A stretch of DNA of 64,000 nt from Roridomyces roridus (lineage: Eukaryota > Basidiomycota > Agaricomycetes > Agaricales > Mycenaceae). Location of the stretch: positions 1,922,001 through 1,986,000 of the forward strand of contig JARKIF010000006.1 of the NCBI GenBank assembly GCA_029378245.1, read 5' to 3'. The notes under the pieces were generated by a model that was not told the DNA's origin, searched no databases, and saw only the letters and a program-made list of their open reading frames with translations. Within the stretch, counting starts at the first letter, position 1. The number at the start of each line of letters is the position of its first letter. A program made the position numbers and the translations under genes. Below are positions 44,231-54,530 of the stretch, piece after piece.

Positions 44231-44907
44231 ATGTTGAAAGATCTAGAGATTCGTCAACGCGAAAAGTCATTTAACGACTCTCCCAAGCCCCCGTTCGACC
44301 AGGCCCTCATCCCCCTCCGAGTCCTCTTCCCTCCCTCCCCTGTCCGCGCCATACACGACATGCGCCAGAGTCAGACGGTGAACCCCGAATCCGAATCCTC
44401 AGCTTCTTTCAATAATAGGTAAATATCCATTCATGTACGCCAAAATTTAACTGCAATGCCTTTTTTTCAAACCAACCAGCTCGTTCAACGATACCGCATT
44501 CCGCGGTCCTAACGGCCAAGAACGAGGTCCCGGTCCGTGTTCCCGAACGCGTATCTATTCGAGGGATACTGAATACCCCTTCAGTGAACGCCCACCCTTA
44601 CCCTTACAATAACTTCAGCAACAACACGCACACCGGGCCCCGCCTCAACGTCAACGACGACATTTGGAACATCCTCCGGCAAGCGCAGCCGGCGGCACCT
44701 CCCCAGTCTCAAGCAACGCGGGTCAAACGCGAGCCAGAGGACACATTCATCCCCACCCGTCCAACCCTCGGCCCCCAAAAAACTCAATTCCAACTCGGAG
44801 GTCTCCCCTCGCTTGACCGAATCCCCGTCCTCGACCTCGACGCGGCGGCGCTCGAACGTTGGTTCCATACGGGTGTGTACGAGGATGGGCGGAGGGACGG
44901 GAAGTAA
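44231..44907 (+). CDS. hypothetical protein, shares C-terminus with the 57.5-kb gene
   Basis: The first exon opens at MLKDLEIRQREKSF. A downstream frame (44581-44907) reads HPYPYNNFSNNTHTGPRL..DDIWNILRQAQ and ends ALERWFHTGVYEDGRRDGK. Joining them needs an intron near 44420-44480 with phase adjustment that I could not settle. The composition is Pro/Asn/Arg-rich and disordered, with a SUMO-like consensus VKREPED. The final block ALERWFHTGVY recurs, with a local frameshift, at the end of the gene at 57488, so the two are related. No known domain. Confidence 0.45.
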
Positions 44908-45094
44908 TAGTACATAGATTCCATTGGCTTATAGGATGAGGTTCATTCAACCATCACGCATACAAATTCGCCTCCAATCTCAAGCTCTACGGCGTGCAAG
45001 GACCGTGACTCCGCCGTGTTAATATTTGCCACTCAGTGGGTGCGAATTTTATTAGCCTGACTTGATTTATCGCGTTCGACGACCGGTGAACAAT

Positions 45095-45189
45095 GCCCAC
45101 AAGCACACGGCGTGCACCTGCTACGCATGATTCTCTTGAAAGCTGCGCGAAGTATTCACAAGGGGACCTCGTTCGACTCGGGGCTGGGC
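45095..45189 (+). tRNA. tRNA-like gene, family G (G4)
   Basis: Acceptor GCCCA with TGGGC, D-arm GCAC-ACGG-GTGC region, CCTGC anticodon strand with a partial partner, T-arm CCTCG-TTCGACT-CGGGG, and TTTT about 30 nt downstream. The anticodon loop region is about 39 nt, the longest in the family. Confidence 0.42.
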
Positions 45190-45439
45190 TGTAACTCCGA
45201 TGAATCACACTCAATTTTCTTTCATCTGCCAGATACATCGGAATTCTTTTCTTTGCCAGAAAAAAAAAAAATCAGTTACGCAGATCCGGTAAACCTCCAG
45301 ATACCCTCGTAACCATCCTGTCTATGATATGTTGATATAAGTATTAGTTGACATTTCATAGACAGACGGTCACCGGTCTAACCTCCAGAGCAAAAGTCGC
45401 CCGAGCAGGCGCTTTTAGCTTCCTAATTCTTTATTCGCT

Positions 45440-46890
45440 CACTTACCAGCAGGAAAGACAAGGTTCACCACTACCCCGCACCACTTGATCAAAGCTTGTC
45501 TGCGCCGCGCCCCGTTCGATTCGGGGCGGCTGTAGTGCTGCCAGCATCTGGACTTTTTCTCTCTCTCCACTTGCTCAGTAGTGGTGTGTGTCCGGCGTCT
45601 GCTGCAAATGCTCGAGGTCTCCTGCGACTCAGTCAGAACCGGAATCCCTTCTTCGCTCGTATTGACGCGTTCGACGTTGCTTGGCAGCTGGAAGCCCTCG
45701 TTCAAGCTCAACTCTTTTGATTCTTCCCTCGGTTCTGCGTGTGAGGAGTATCAGTACTCCGCGGACCAAGCAAGGTGTTGGCACAAGACATGCGTAGTCT
45801 TTGGATTGCAAACCTGAAACGCTCGGCTCTCTGTTCGATTCAGAGTCGCAACATAGTGGACAGGGCCGGAGAATCCTTTTTTCTCTCAACCTACTCGCTG
45901 CCAAGTGTTTTCATCACCCGAAATCCCTTGAATTCGCCTCAGGTTCGGGAGAAGGTGTTCGAGCTTGGAAATATTTGTCGGCGCAGAAATCGGGTCTCAT
46001 CAAACCAGATACTTCGACACTTTCAGGTTCCGATTGTTCTATGTCGGAATCCTCTTCGCACTGGCGGTATTTGAAATTTCCCCTGGTCTTCCAGAAAGCG
46101 ACATTGTACATGTTCATGGTCTCGAACAAGGTGAATGCAACTCATCGGAGTACAAGAAATACCCCATCATCCAACCCGCAACTCGCGCATAGACACTCTG
46201 TTCGATTCTGAGTGGCTGCGACTTAATACAGCCTTTTTTCTTAGATCCATTTCCCCATTGGATCAAATCTGGTGTCTCATTGACCTTATTCTCACTCTGT
46301 CCTTGATTCTCCGTGGATGAATATTATGCGTTGCGTGGACAACACCCACTGTGAGCGCTTGAGCCGCCGCCGGACTCTGTTCGATTCAGAGTGGCAGCGA
46401 TAGGTGGGAAGCAGCAGGTTTTTCTCCTCTCCCAACCTAGTTGGTGACTGCCACTCCGTTTTATAGCGATCTTGCAAAAACAGCGCTCTGACAGGCGTTT
46501 TGGAAATTTCCCCAACAAGGTGATGAATGCGACGCACCCGGAGTACATAAGTACAAGAAATGGAAGAAGGGACTTCAGAGTCGCCATCTAACCCAAATCT
46601 AGCCCGCAACTCGCGCGCCTTGACACTCTGTTCAATTCGGGGAGGCTGCTATGATGAAGGACTCCTCCCGTATACCTTTTTTTTTCCTTCTCCCGAGTCC
46701 TTCTCCTTCTCTCATTTGTCAAAATCTGCATTCTGGGTGTTCTTGTTCTTGTTCCTTCCTTCAATGGTGCTTCTTGGAGGAATATCATGCGTGGACATGG
46801 ACGCTACATGTACTTATTGTGAACACAAGAATTAGTACGCCGCCGTCCAACCTGCAACGCTGGACTCTGTTCAATTCAGAGTGGCAGCGA
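45440..46890 (+). other. cluster of six tRNA-like loci, family H
   Basis: T-arms at about 45510-45526, 45829-45845, 46196-46212, 46375-46391, 46626-46642 and 46865-46881, mostly CTCTG-TTCGATT-CAGAG, are followed by GTGGC(A/T)GCGA-like 3' strands. Each has a T run (T5 to T10) 20-35 nt downstream. A partial acceptor (GTTGC with GCAGC) can be drawn for the 46.3-kb copy. Upstream halves share CGGAGTACA..AAGAAAT and CCCGCAACTCGCGC segments. Regular box B plus terminator argues for Pol III units, but the 5' halves do not give a full cloverleaf. Confidence 0.42.
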
Positions 46891-47063
46891 TACGCTGAAA
46901 GAAGTCCATTTTTTTCTCCTTTTCCAACCTAATAGGGACGGGGCAAGTACTAGACTTGACCAGTACGTATTGGCTTATACGATTTCTTTCACGGATTCGA
47001 TATACTACAATTCTAGTCTATTACACTACACTACAGTACAAAAAACCCAACAGTCCCATCCCT

Positions 47064-48318
47064 TCAATTCCAATCTGCCATCTTGGCAGCATCCGCCTGC
47101 GCCAACACCCCGCGGTCCAAATGATCCCAAGAATACCGAATCTTATAATGCACCCCCTTCAACACATCGCTCACATCCTTCTTGCGCTGCACCACGACAC
47201 TCGGCGCGACCGAATAACTCTTGATGCGCCCCGAGATGATGAGCCACGCCAACGCGTTGTCGATGGGCCGCGAATAGGCAAAGGGCTCGTAGGCGAGGTG
47301 ACGCAGGACGTGTTGGACGCCCTTGGCGGAGAGGGCGTAGGCGTGTGTGCAGAGGGGCGCGTTGGAGGGATGAATGTGCGTGGAAGCGTACGGCGAGGGC
47401 GGGCCAAGAGCGGCATAGCGTGTTTCGTTTCCCCATCCGTGGCCTTTTAGTCGGTGTTAGTATCTAAGGAAGTTGGTGAGCAGGCAACGCACCGAGAAAA
47501 ACGAGGTCCCAGTCGGCGGGAAGATACGGCCACACCGAGGCCAGGCGTTCCTGGATATCCGACTCCATATCAATGTCGTCCTCAAAGAACAGGGAAGCGT
47601 GTGGGATGGCATCTGGGGCACGGGTTGCAGCGTGACGGATGGCGGCAAAATGCGAGCGGAAACACGCAACACGGGAACGCGTCAGGGTGCGGACCTCGGC
47701 GAGCTTGGGCGAGTAGGGTGTAAGGTTAAAGTCTCCCATCGTGCACGTCATCGGATCTTGCTCCTCCTCTGGCTGGATGTCATCGAGAAACTCGACATCG
47801 CCCGGCGTGGATTTGTCCTCCTTCTCGAACGGCGTGAAAGACATGCGCGCGTGGTCGTCGGGCCAGGTGAACGGGAGCGAGACGGTCGTATTGTGCTTGT
47901 CTCCAGCGTAGCCATTCTCGGCGAGGGCGTCTGTACGGAGCTTGCGTATGCCCGACATGAGTTGGTCGATGAGCGGGCTGTCGGATTCCTCAGCACGGAT
48001 GTAGGACCACTCAACGCCGAGCAGTTTGCGAAGACGCTCCATCTCACGCCGTCGGTCAGTTCGTCGCGCCAGATGGACGATGTACGTGTGAGATGGGACG
48101 GGCAGGATGCGGTCGGTGCCAATGCTGATTGGGACTTGGGCGGGCGGGGAGTTTCGGTCTAGGAAGGAGAGGACACGCTCGCCAGGTTCGAGGACAAGGA
48201 TAGAGAGGCAGATGAGCGTCGTCAAGGCGATGACGAGGACGAGCGTGAGCACGCGAGAGGGTATCGCGGCCATGAAGGCGAAAGGAAAGTCGTGTTTGAT
48301 CCAGTGATGCGCCATCAT
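47064..48318 (-). CDS. glycosyltransferase family 25-like type II membrane protein
   Basis: Two exons, with one 48-base intron joining DWDLVFLG to HGWGNETRYA. The protein has about 400 residues. A short cytoplasmic segment precedes a signal-anchor (VLTLVLVIALTTLICLSILVL), typical of Golgi type II enzymes. The GT25 fold is indicated by the donor-site start HTYIVHLARRTDRR, the ACFRSHFAAIRHA helix, and the DxD-type metal site FFEDDIDME. The C-terminal half has PLCTHAYALSAKG and DNALAWLI, matching the family's acceptor-side pattern. Bacterial GT25 enzymes add sugars to LPS and animal ones galactosylate collagen; the fungal acceptor is unknown. The start could be 48318 or the Met 15 codons later. 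Confidence 0.85.
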
Positions 48319-48406
48319 CCAGTTGATTTCGGCTCACAAGTGCAAACCCTACCTCTTCACGAGTTCTCGGGCCTCACGTTTCCAGCGGCTGAGGTGTGAA
48401 TACAAC

Positions 48407-48496
48407 GCCCTCGCAGATCGTGGTCGATCGTCTCAGCAACATCAGCAGTAGCTCAATGTCCGACGAGAAGGAGTAGGTTCGATTCCTACCGAGGCC
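48407..48496 (+). tRNA. tRNA-like gene, family A (A3)
   Basis: Acceptor GCCCTCG/CGAGGCC (one mismatch), D-arm GATC-GTGGTC-GATC, anticodon stem TCTC/GAGA, variable AGGA, T-arm GTAGG-TTCGATT-CCTAC. A T4 run follows about 25 nt downstream, weaker than in other copies. Confidence 0.5.
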
Positions 48497-48690
48497 ATTG
48501 GTCAGGGAATTCCATCCTTTTGCAACTTATGAATGCTTATGACTCATCTGAGTATGTACCTAGCATTTTTCCCGGAAGCCCGAGTACGAGGCAAGTACGA
48601 AGCATGAAGCAGTCGAAATTTTCATCGACAACTATTACAGGTGAACGGACATATGGCATCCAAAACGAAAGTCGACAAAGCGCCGGCGCA

Positions 48691-48772
48691 TGCCTTGTAG
48701 GGTTTCGAACCCACACCATTCGCCAGCTTGCCCAACATACGCGTTGCGGCGAATATGTATGGCAACAAGTAT
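48691..48772 (-). tRNA. tRNA-like locus, family B (B5)
   Basis: Anticodon-position stem ATTCGCC/GGCGAAT is perfect over 7 bp with a 23-nt loop. The linker TGCCATACAT replaces the D-arm, and box B is GGTTCGAAACC. The acceptor is partial (CTTGT/ACAAG). Confidence 0.45.
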
Positions 48773-49017
48773 GTACTTGTTGGAATCTCGACGCCATGTA
48801 AGCAGGCTCGAGTTAGTGAACAGACGAAAATGCATGTTTCAAAGCGTCTGCGGCTCAGCAATCGATCCACCAAGAAGAGTCGTAATGATTGGTCGTCGAA
48901 CAGTGGAGTGATAGGCTATGTATATATATAAACAAGGACGGGCCTCTCCTCGTGGGCCAAAGTCTGTAAAATCATCTCTATAATCTTACCCTCGAAGAAA
49001 GGACTTGCCAAAAACAA

Positions 49018-49111
49018 GCCTTTGCAGATCGTGGTCGATCGTCTCAGCAATATGATTTGAGAGATGGGCAAGCAAACTAAACTGAGGAGTAGGTTCGATT
49101 CCTACCGAGGG
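49018..49111 (+). tRNA. tRNA-like gene, family A (A4)
   Basis: Acceptor GCCTTTG/CGAGGGC keeps all seven pairs through two G-U wobbles. D-arm and T-arm are identical to the other family A copies. T6 about 14 nt downstream. The 3' anticodon strand has a 2-nt deletion relative to A2 and A3. Confidence 0.5.
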
Positions 49112-49242
49112 CATTCCCACAATGTGTCCGTTTTTTGGGACTCAAGATGAGGATACAGCTCGACAATTTCCGACAGCAAGTAGATCTTGAACCGCCATAA
49201 TCCAAAACGAAACAAAAATCTGAGAACATGTAGGAGGGCCTA

Positions 49243-49329
49243 TGCCTTGTCCGGATTCGATCCCGCACCACTGGCCAACCTTCCGAACGAGCATACACAG
49301 CCCGCGCCGCAGCCAACGAGCGACAAGGT
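49243..49329 (-). tRNA. tRNA-like locus, family B (B6)
   Basis: Acceptor ACCTTGT/ACAAGGC, six nt, anticodon stem TTGGC/GCCAG, which covaries with TTCGC/GCGAG in B4, variable TGGT, T-arm with ATCGAAT loop, T5 downstream. No D-arm. Confidence 0.48.
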
Positions 49330-49330
49330 C

Positions 49331-49763
49331 TTACAATCACCTTCCCGTCACCGACTCAAGGGAGTCATACATGTACAACGCCTCACACCGTGACTCGCAC
49401 GCAAAAAGTACTTACGTACTTATGTAATCTATTCAACCTCCTTGCCTTTCTCGGACTGCCGCCCTGTGGTCACGGCAACGGCACAGGCGATTCACTTTGA
49501 ATGTCGTCTAAAGATAGCGCATTGTTCGACGCGGTTAAACCTCCTTGAACGAAAATGGCAAGTAGCATTTCAGGTCGAGTATAAAGGACCGGCTCGTAAT
49601 GCTGAAGAGATCAGTTCTCCCCCGAACTTTCTTCACTACCATGCTCTCCGCAATGACTTCTCCTCCTACCCAAGTGAAGACGGTACGCGCTTGAAAATCA
49701 CTGGCCTTGTCACCGTGCACCGTTTCTGATGCAATGCCACCCTGCAGCGAGTAATAACTGTAC
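49331..49763. other. intergenic, no supported gene
   Basis: Between the tRNA-like array and the transposon. Short ORFs only. Confidence 0.4.
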
Positions 49764-52700
49764 CATTAATGCAATGCCCCCGGTGATAGGTGGGGGCAAT
49801 GTTGCATTATTGACGGTCTCTCACCGCCCGTGAGATGGATGGTAATGCAATGCCGCGTTGTTTTCGAGGGCCTCAGGGTTTTATTTCTGAGTTTAATTTC
49901 ACATTTCAAATGGCCTTTTTAATGGTATAGTTTTCATTCTCAGATTGATCGCTGTTGTTTGATCGCGGTTATCGCTGGATCATTTTTGATGGCGATGGAT
50001 GGAGGAATCATTTTTGATAGACGGATCAGTTTTTGATGGTGATGAGTTAGATCATTTTCTGATGGTCATTGCCAGTAGCCACTGTTGATCAATTGCAGAT
50101 GCGGCTCATCGCATCAGCCATCAAATCATGATGGACATCAAAGTTGTGGCCCGCATTCCGGCCTACAGGAGCTTCCTATATACCTTTGACTGGAAATGCT
50201 TGGTTAGCTCAGGGAATGCAAAACACTGTGGAAAAGCTGGCATCAAAACCCGGGTGCCCCCTTTTTTTCTCCTGGCTTTCCCTCTGTACCCAGAAATGTG
50301 TGACACCATTCATTTAGTATGTATTTTCATCACAAGCAAACCCTCAATGTGAGCAGAACCTTGTGAAATGCTTCAACTTCCGGACTTGATGACAGCCCTG
50401 ATTGACATGAGCCACTACGCTTTTTTCCCAAAAAGGGAATTTTCACCAGTTTGAGTGAATTTAAGCAGAACCCTCTGCATTCTGGGATGCATGCTGATCA
50501 GACATTGTTCTGGGATGCATTATACATCCTTTTGCTCCTATTGGAAAGCAACAGAACATGATCAGGACACTGTATGGGTTGAATAGAGAGCCCTTGTTGC
50601 AATTCATGATCACATTTGCTAGCCTTGTTCAATAGTTTATAGGATCCTCCTCAGTGTTTTCACATATGATTCAATGAACCTCATTGCTGAAAACTAAGTG
50701 CTCAGACCATTGGGGAATAATACCAGGTGCATCAAGCCAGTGATTGATCTTGTGGTATGAGCTGATAGAGAGACTATTCTATGTGATCTCAAGAGTTCTG
50801 GGACGCCCAGATACTCTCCAAACTGGAATTGAAAGCTAGTTTCACAGCATCCAGTCAGTCCAAAGAGATTCTGCCACAACTTGGTCAAAATCAACTCTGC
50901 ACCATTTCTCCTCCTGTACAGTTCATGTGCTCAATCCTATGGCCTAAAGGATATTCAATGGGCATAGGTTACCAGCCTGATATGAGAAATCACACAGCTA
51001 GGGGTTGTAACCTGAGATACAACCAGGATCATTTTGCACTGATGCCCTGAGTTCCTGCTCTGGGGGGTTCTGTAGGCCCAATCAATGGCTGAAACTTAGG
51101 TGGAACATGTTCCTAGTTGCCAATACATCCATTGAAGTGGAAAATGAACAAGCTGCATCTGGATGGGTGGAGGGATGTCACGGTTGTAAGGTAAATTTCG
51201 GCCATTTGCTCGGACACCACTTGAACAGAACTCTCTCAGTTCTTCGCCAAATCTGATTATCTAAAGCTCATTTGAGGTGCTCAGAACGTCTTTTGCCCAT
51301 TCTAGTCTCTGATATGCTTTATTCAACCTCCTTAGTGCCCAATCACTGAATTGATCACAAAATGTATGCTCTTCAAACTTGTGTTTCTGAGTCCATGAAT
51401 CAGTGATCTCTGGCTCTTAAGCCTGTCTGTACACTATCAGAGATCCCCTGAGCTATTTGTATCACCAGGGAAAATCTAGGGAATGCACAATGTAGGCAAC
51501 AGTCTGTTGCAGGCAGTATCACACAATTGCCTTGTCTGTTGGAGAGTCTTAGGTAAGTTGTCACTTGCAATGGATAATTAGACATGCCATCAAGTTGATG
51601 AGCCCCTGGATCACAGGCTCAATGGACATTATCAGTGCCTTCAGTCAGATCAGCATTTTCACTGATTCATTTGTAAGTCAGCTTCAAGGTATGCACCTGG
51701 GGCCATATTGCTTTGAGCTCATCTCTATGACTCTAGGTACCTCTCTGAGGTGCAGCTGCAGTATTAGGGAACCAAAAGGGAGGTAATATTGGGAGATCAA
51801 CCAAAGCCGGTCTATTTGTGCAATTACAGGTGTACAACAGGGTCATTGGAAGCTTGAATGGCCACAGTTACATATCAATAGACTGCAAGAAACATACCTG
51901 GTGGAAAATTCTGTCAGCAATCAACATGGGAAGCCCAGAGAGGCCAGAAACTCAAAAATTGCCTTTTTGGGACAAAAGCGTAGTGGCTACAATTGGAAAT
52001 CGGCATCAAATTCACTGGAAACTTGAGGTACATAGAGTTCTGGTGGCACTGTGATGTTGCAGCACATCATGCTAGCATCCTGTGATGCCTGGTGTCATCA
52101 GGAATTGTCTGCTGGGGACAGGAGAAAAAAAAGAGGAGGCCAGGGATTGAACCCGGGACCTCAGAGAAAAAGAGAATACCGCAGGCAGAGGGAACATACT
52201 AGTAGACAACAAGGCCATGATAAGCCAGATGTTTGGGACAATGACATGGGCGCTCACCCTCTCAATCTATTCACCGGCAAAGAGGTCTGATCATTTGAAT
52301 CTGAGTTTGTGGGACCCCTTACGGTGTCACTTGATCAAAAAGACTCTGGTCTGGGAATGTATTTTGCATTTTACAGCCTAACCAAGCCATTTGAGCTAAA
52401 ACACATGTTGACAACTCTTGTAGCCCTTGAGCCGCTCTATGATTTTGATTTTTTGATACATCACATCAATTGCGATGGTAACAATTGTGCCGGGCTGTGG
52501 TTTTTTGATCTGTGGACCTTTTTGGGCTGCCATTGATCTCTGTCATATGTATGTCCCAAAGATCACTGGATCGCTCAGTAAAAACGATCCGGCATCAATG
52601 TTAAGTACAAAGGAACCGACGCCTTCCAGAAATGGCATGTCCGCGATGCTCGGAGGACTTATTTGAAGCTTACCTCAGTTACCCAGGCCTGTTAACCCTT

Positions 52701-52808
52701 GCGCACAAAACAACGGGACAATGCATTACCCTACCATCTCACCGGCGGTGAGAGGCCGCGAATAATGCAACATTGCCCCCACTTATCACCGGGGACATTG
52801 CATTATTG
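49764..52808. mobile_element. 3.0-kb DNA transposon with ~90-bp terminal inverted repeats
   Basis: Left repeat 49764-49852 and right repeat 52729-52808 align end to end as inverted copies with few mismatches. Each repeat can itself form hairpins (CCCCC..GGGGG and CTCACCG..GGTGAG). The interior is AT-richer than its flanks and has only ORFs under 80 residues on both strands, with no transposase motif I recognise, so it is a decayed or non-autonomous element. No clear target-site duplication can be fixed (perhaps a 2-bp AC), so the superfamily is not assigned. A tRNA-derived box B followed by T8 lies inside at about 52130-52165 on the minus strand. Confidence 0.75.
52125..52170 (-). other. tRNA-derived T-arm with Pol III terminator inside the transposon
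   Basis: Reads GGTCCCGGGTTCAATCCC, then a CCTGGCCTCCTC 3' strand and T8 directly after. No complementary 5' acceptor GAGGAGG is found upstream, so this is a 3' tRNA fragment or part of a tRNA-derived SINE. Confidence 0.4.
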
Positions 52809-52840
52809 ACACAACCATTGGTGCTGCAGCCCACCTTCAC

Positions 52841-53431
52841 CATGGCCGAGCTCAACGAAGGCAGCACGCCTCTCGTCACGAATCTGAACTATGAGATTAA
52901 ATCGGTGCGAGCAAATCACTTTCAAAGACTGTTCTTTCTAACGCAGCCTCTCAGCCCACCTTCGCCATGGCCGAGCTCAACGAGGGCAGCATCCCTTTCA
53001 AGCCCAGGCCCATCGGCTTTGGCCGTCCGCCCAGACCCATTTTATACCTCCGCGAACGCCGGGTCAGTCTGGCCACGCTTTTGCCCAAGGACGACTTGGA
53101 GGCACACCCATCCCCTCCCACCCCCGCTACCACTCCCATCCATCACTCTCCCAACGCCATGGACCACTGGTGCGAACACTGCGAGTTCATGCCGTGGCCT
53201 CTCAACCCGTTCATCCCGTCTTTCGAACCGGTCATCTTCGATTGGGTTTTCGCGCCGGCGTTTTCGAATACGATTTCTTCGGTCGGGGCTTTCCCGACCT
53301 CGAGCTCGGCGGATGACCAGTCGAGGCCCTCGTCTCCGAAGTCCAGTAATGAGGGTACTGATGCGGAGTCGGAGTCAGACACTGATACTGACACGGAGTC
53401 GGAGGAATGCTGGGAGGAGGAGCGAGGCTGA
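52841..53431 (+). CDS. hypothetical acidic-tail protein with duplicated first exon
   Basis: The best frame starts at ATG 52967 and gives 154 residues: MAELNEGSIPFKPRPIGFG, an aromatic middle (MDHWCEHCEFMPWPLNPF, with a CxxC pair) and a strongly acidic Ser/Asp/Glu tail. A near-copy of the first ten codons and their 5' flank occurs 126 bases earlier (ATG 52841, MAELNEGSTP), only 33 bases from the transposon end. Either the first copy is an extra first exon or it is a relic of a tandem duplication. No known domain. Confidence 0.5.
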
Positions 53432-54530
53432 TTCAGGAATGTCGTCTTCTGTATGAATAATGTATTTAACCTGATGAACAACGAACGAGTATTTAATTAT
53501 TCACCCGCGTACTGAGCCACCCCATGTTCTTCCAGCCTCGTGCACTCAGAATATTTTGAAAAAGCCTACACGTTGAAATTTACCGAGACTATTCACTGTT
53601 CAGCCTGTGAAGAACCTGAGATTTGCCCATGAAATCCGGGGACGAAAGGCGTACGCACCGTCAAGATCCCACTCGGTCCATCTTCTTTATATTTCTGCAG
53701 AATTACGCGTCAGTTCTTCTCAGCATGTCGAGTCAAAACACTCACCCGAATCAAGGACGCAAGATATCCAAACCCCTCCTCTTCCCCTGGTCCAAAAACC
53801 TCGTTCTTTCGCACATACTCGTACCACGTCAGATACTTATCCTCCCATTTAAACGCATCCCACCCCCGGAATTCAATGAACTCGATCGGAATATCCACCA
53901 GTGTCGCGCACGCCAACGCGCTCGACACGGAGCATGTACAAACTGCCGCCATCATCGGCATACGGCTACAGTTGTCTCTTGCTTCACGACCACCATGTTG
54001 CCGCAATCCTACACCTCCAGCCCTGCGCTCATCGACTACGACAATCTCCCCCTCCTCCTTACTCCTCGGACACCTTGCCTCTCTTTGGTTTTATTCCACT
54101 AATTCTACCTTTTTGGTTGCACTTACGTGCTCATCGGGCGTCCCACCGTGCACCATCCCTCGACTTTCCGTTGTACTCTCTTCCCTGGTTGCTTTTCATG
54201 TTTGATAAAGTTGTACACTGCTTCAATTTTATCTACACTCACCCTTTACTCTACTGTGTATAAAAGACTGTTTTTGTGTAGGTTTCCAATACAGACTTGT
54301 TCTCCCCCTCGTATCAGCTCTAAGTTTTCGTCTTCGTCGCCTCCGATCTCGACCTACGCCTCCGTCCACGTCCACGCCCACGCCTTCGCCTCCGTCACCG
54401 TCCCATTCGTCTTATCCCTCCTGCCAGCGCTGCATTTTGCCTGGTTCGGCGCCGGACGTGGTGAAACACTTGCACACTTTCTCTCGCAACCACCTAATGC
54501 CTCACTTGTTGTTTTAGCTCGCGCACGCAG
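53432..54530 (-). other. possible partial gene near 53710-54006
   Basis: A 98-residue minus-strand frame contains a protein-like core FIEFRGWDAFKWEDKYLTWYEYVRK, rich in Trp and charged residues. It lacks a clear start and ends soon after, so it may be one exon of a small gene or a fragment. The rest of the interval is pyrimidine-rich on the plus strand and shows no gene. Confidence 0.3.

Larger units (their letters stand above)
48407..49330. repeat. second copy of the ~600-bp tRNA-like repeat array
   Basis: Contains one full unit (A3 plus B5, 48407-49017) and most of another (A4 plus B6), in the same orientation and order as 31269-32148, about 17 kb away. It lies directly upstream of the GT25 gene start. 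Similarity covers the spacer between the RNA loci as well as the RNAs. Confidence 0.6.
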
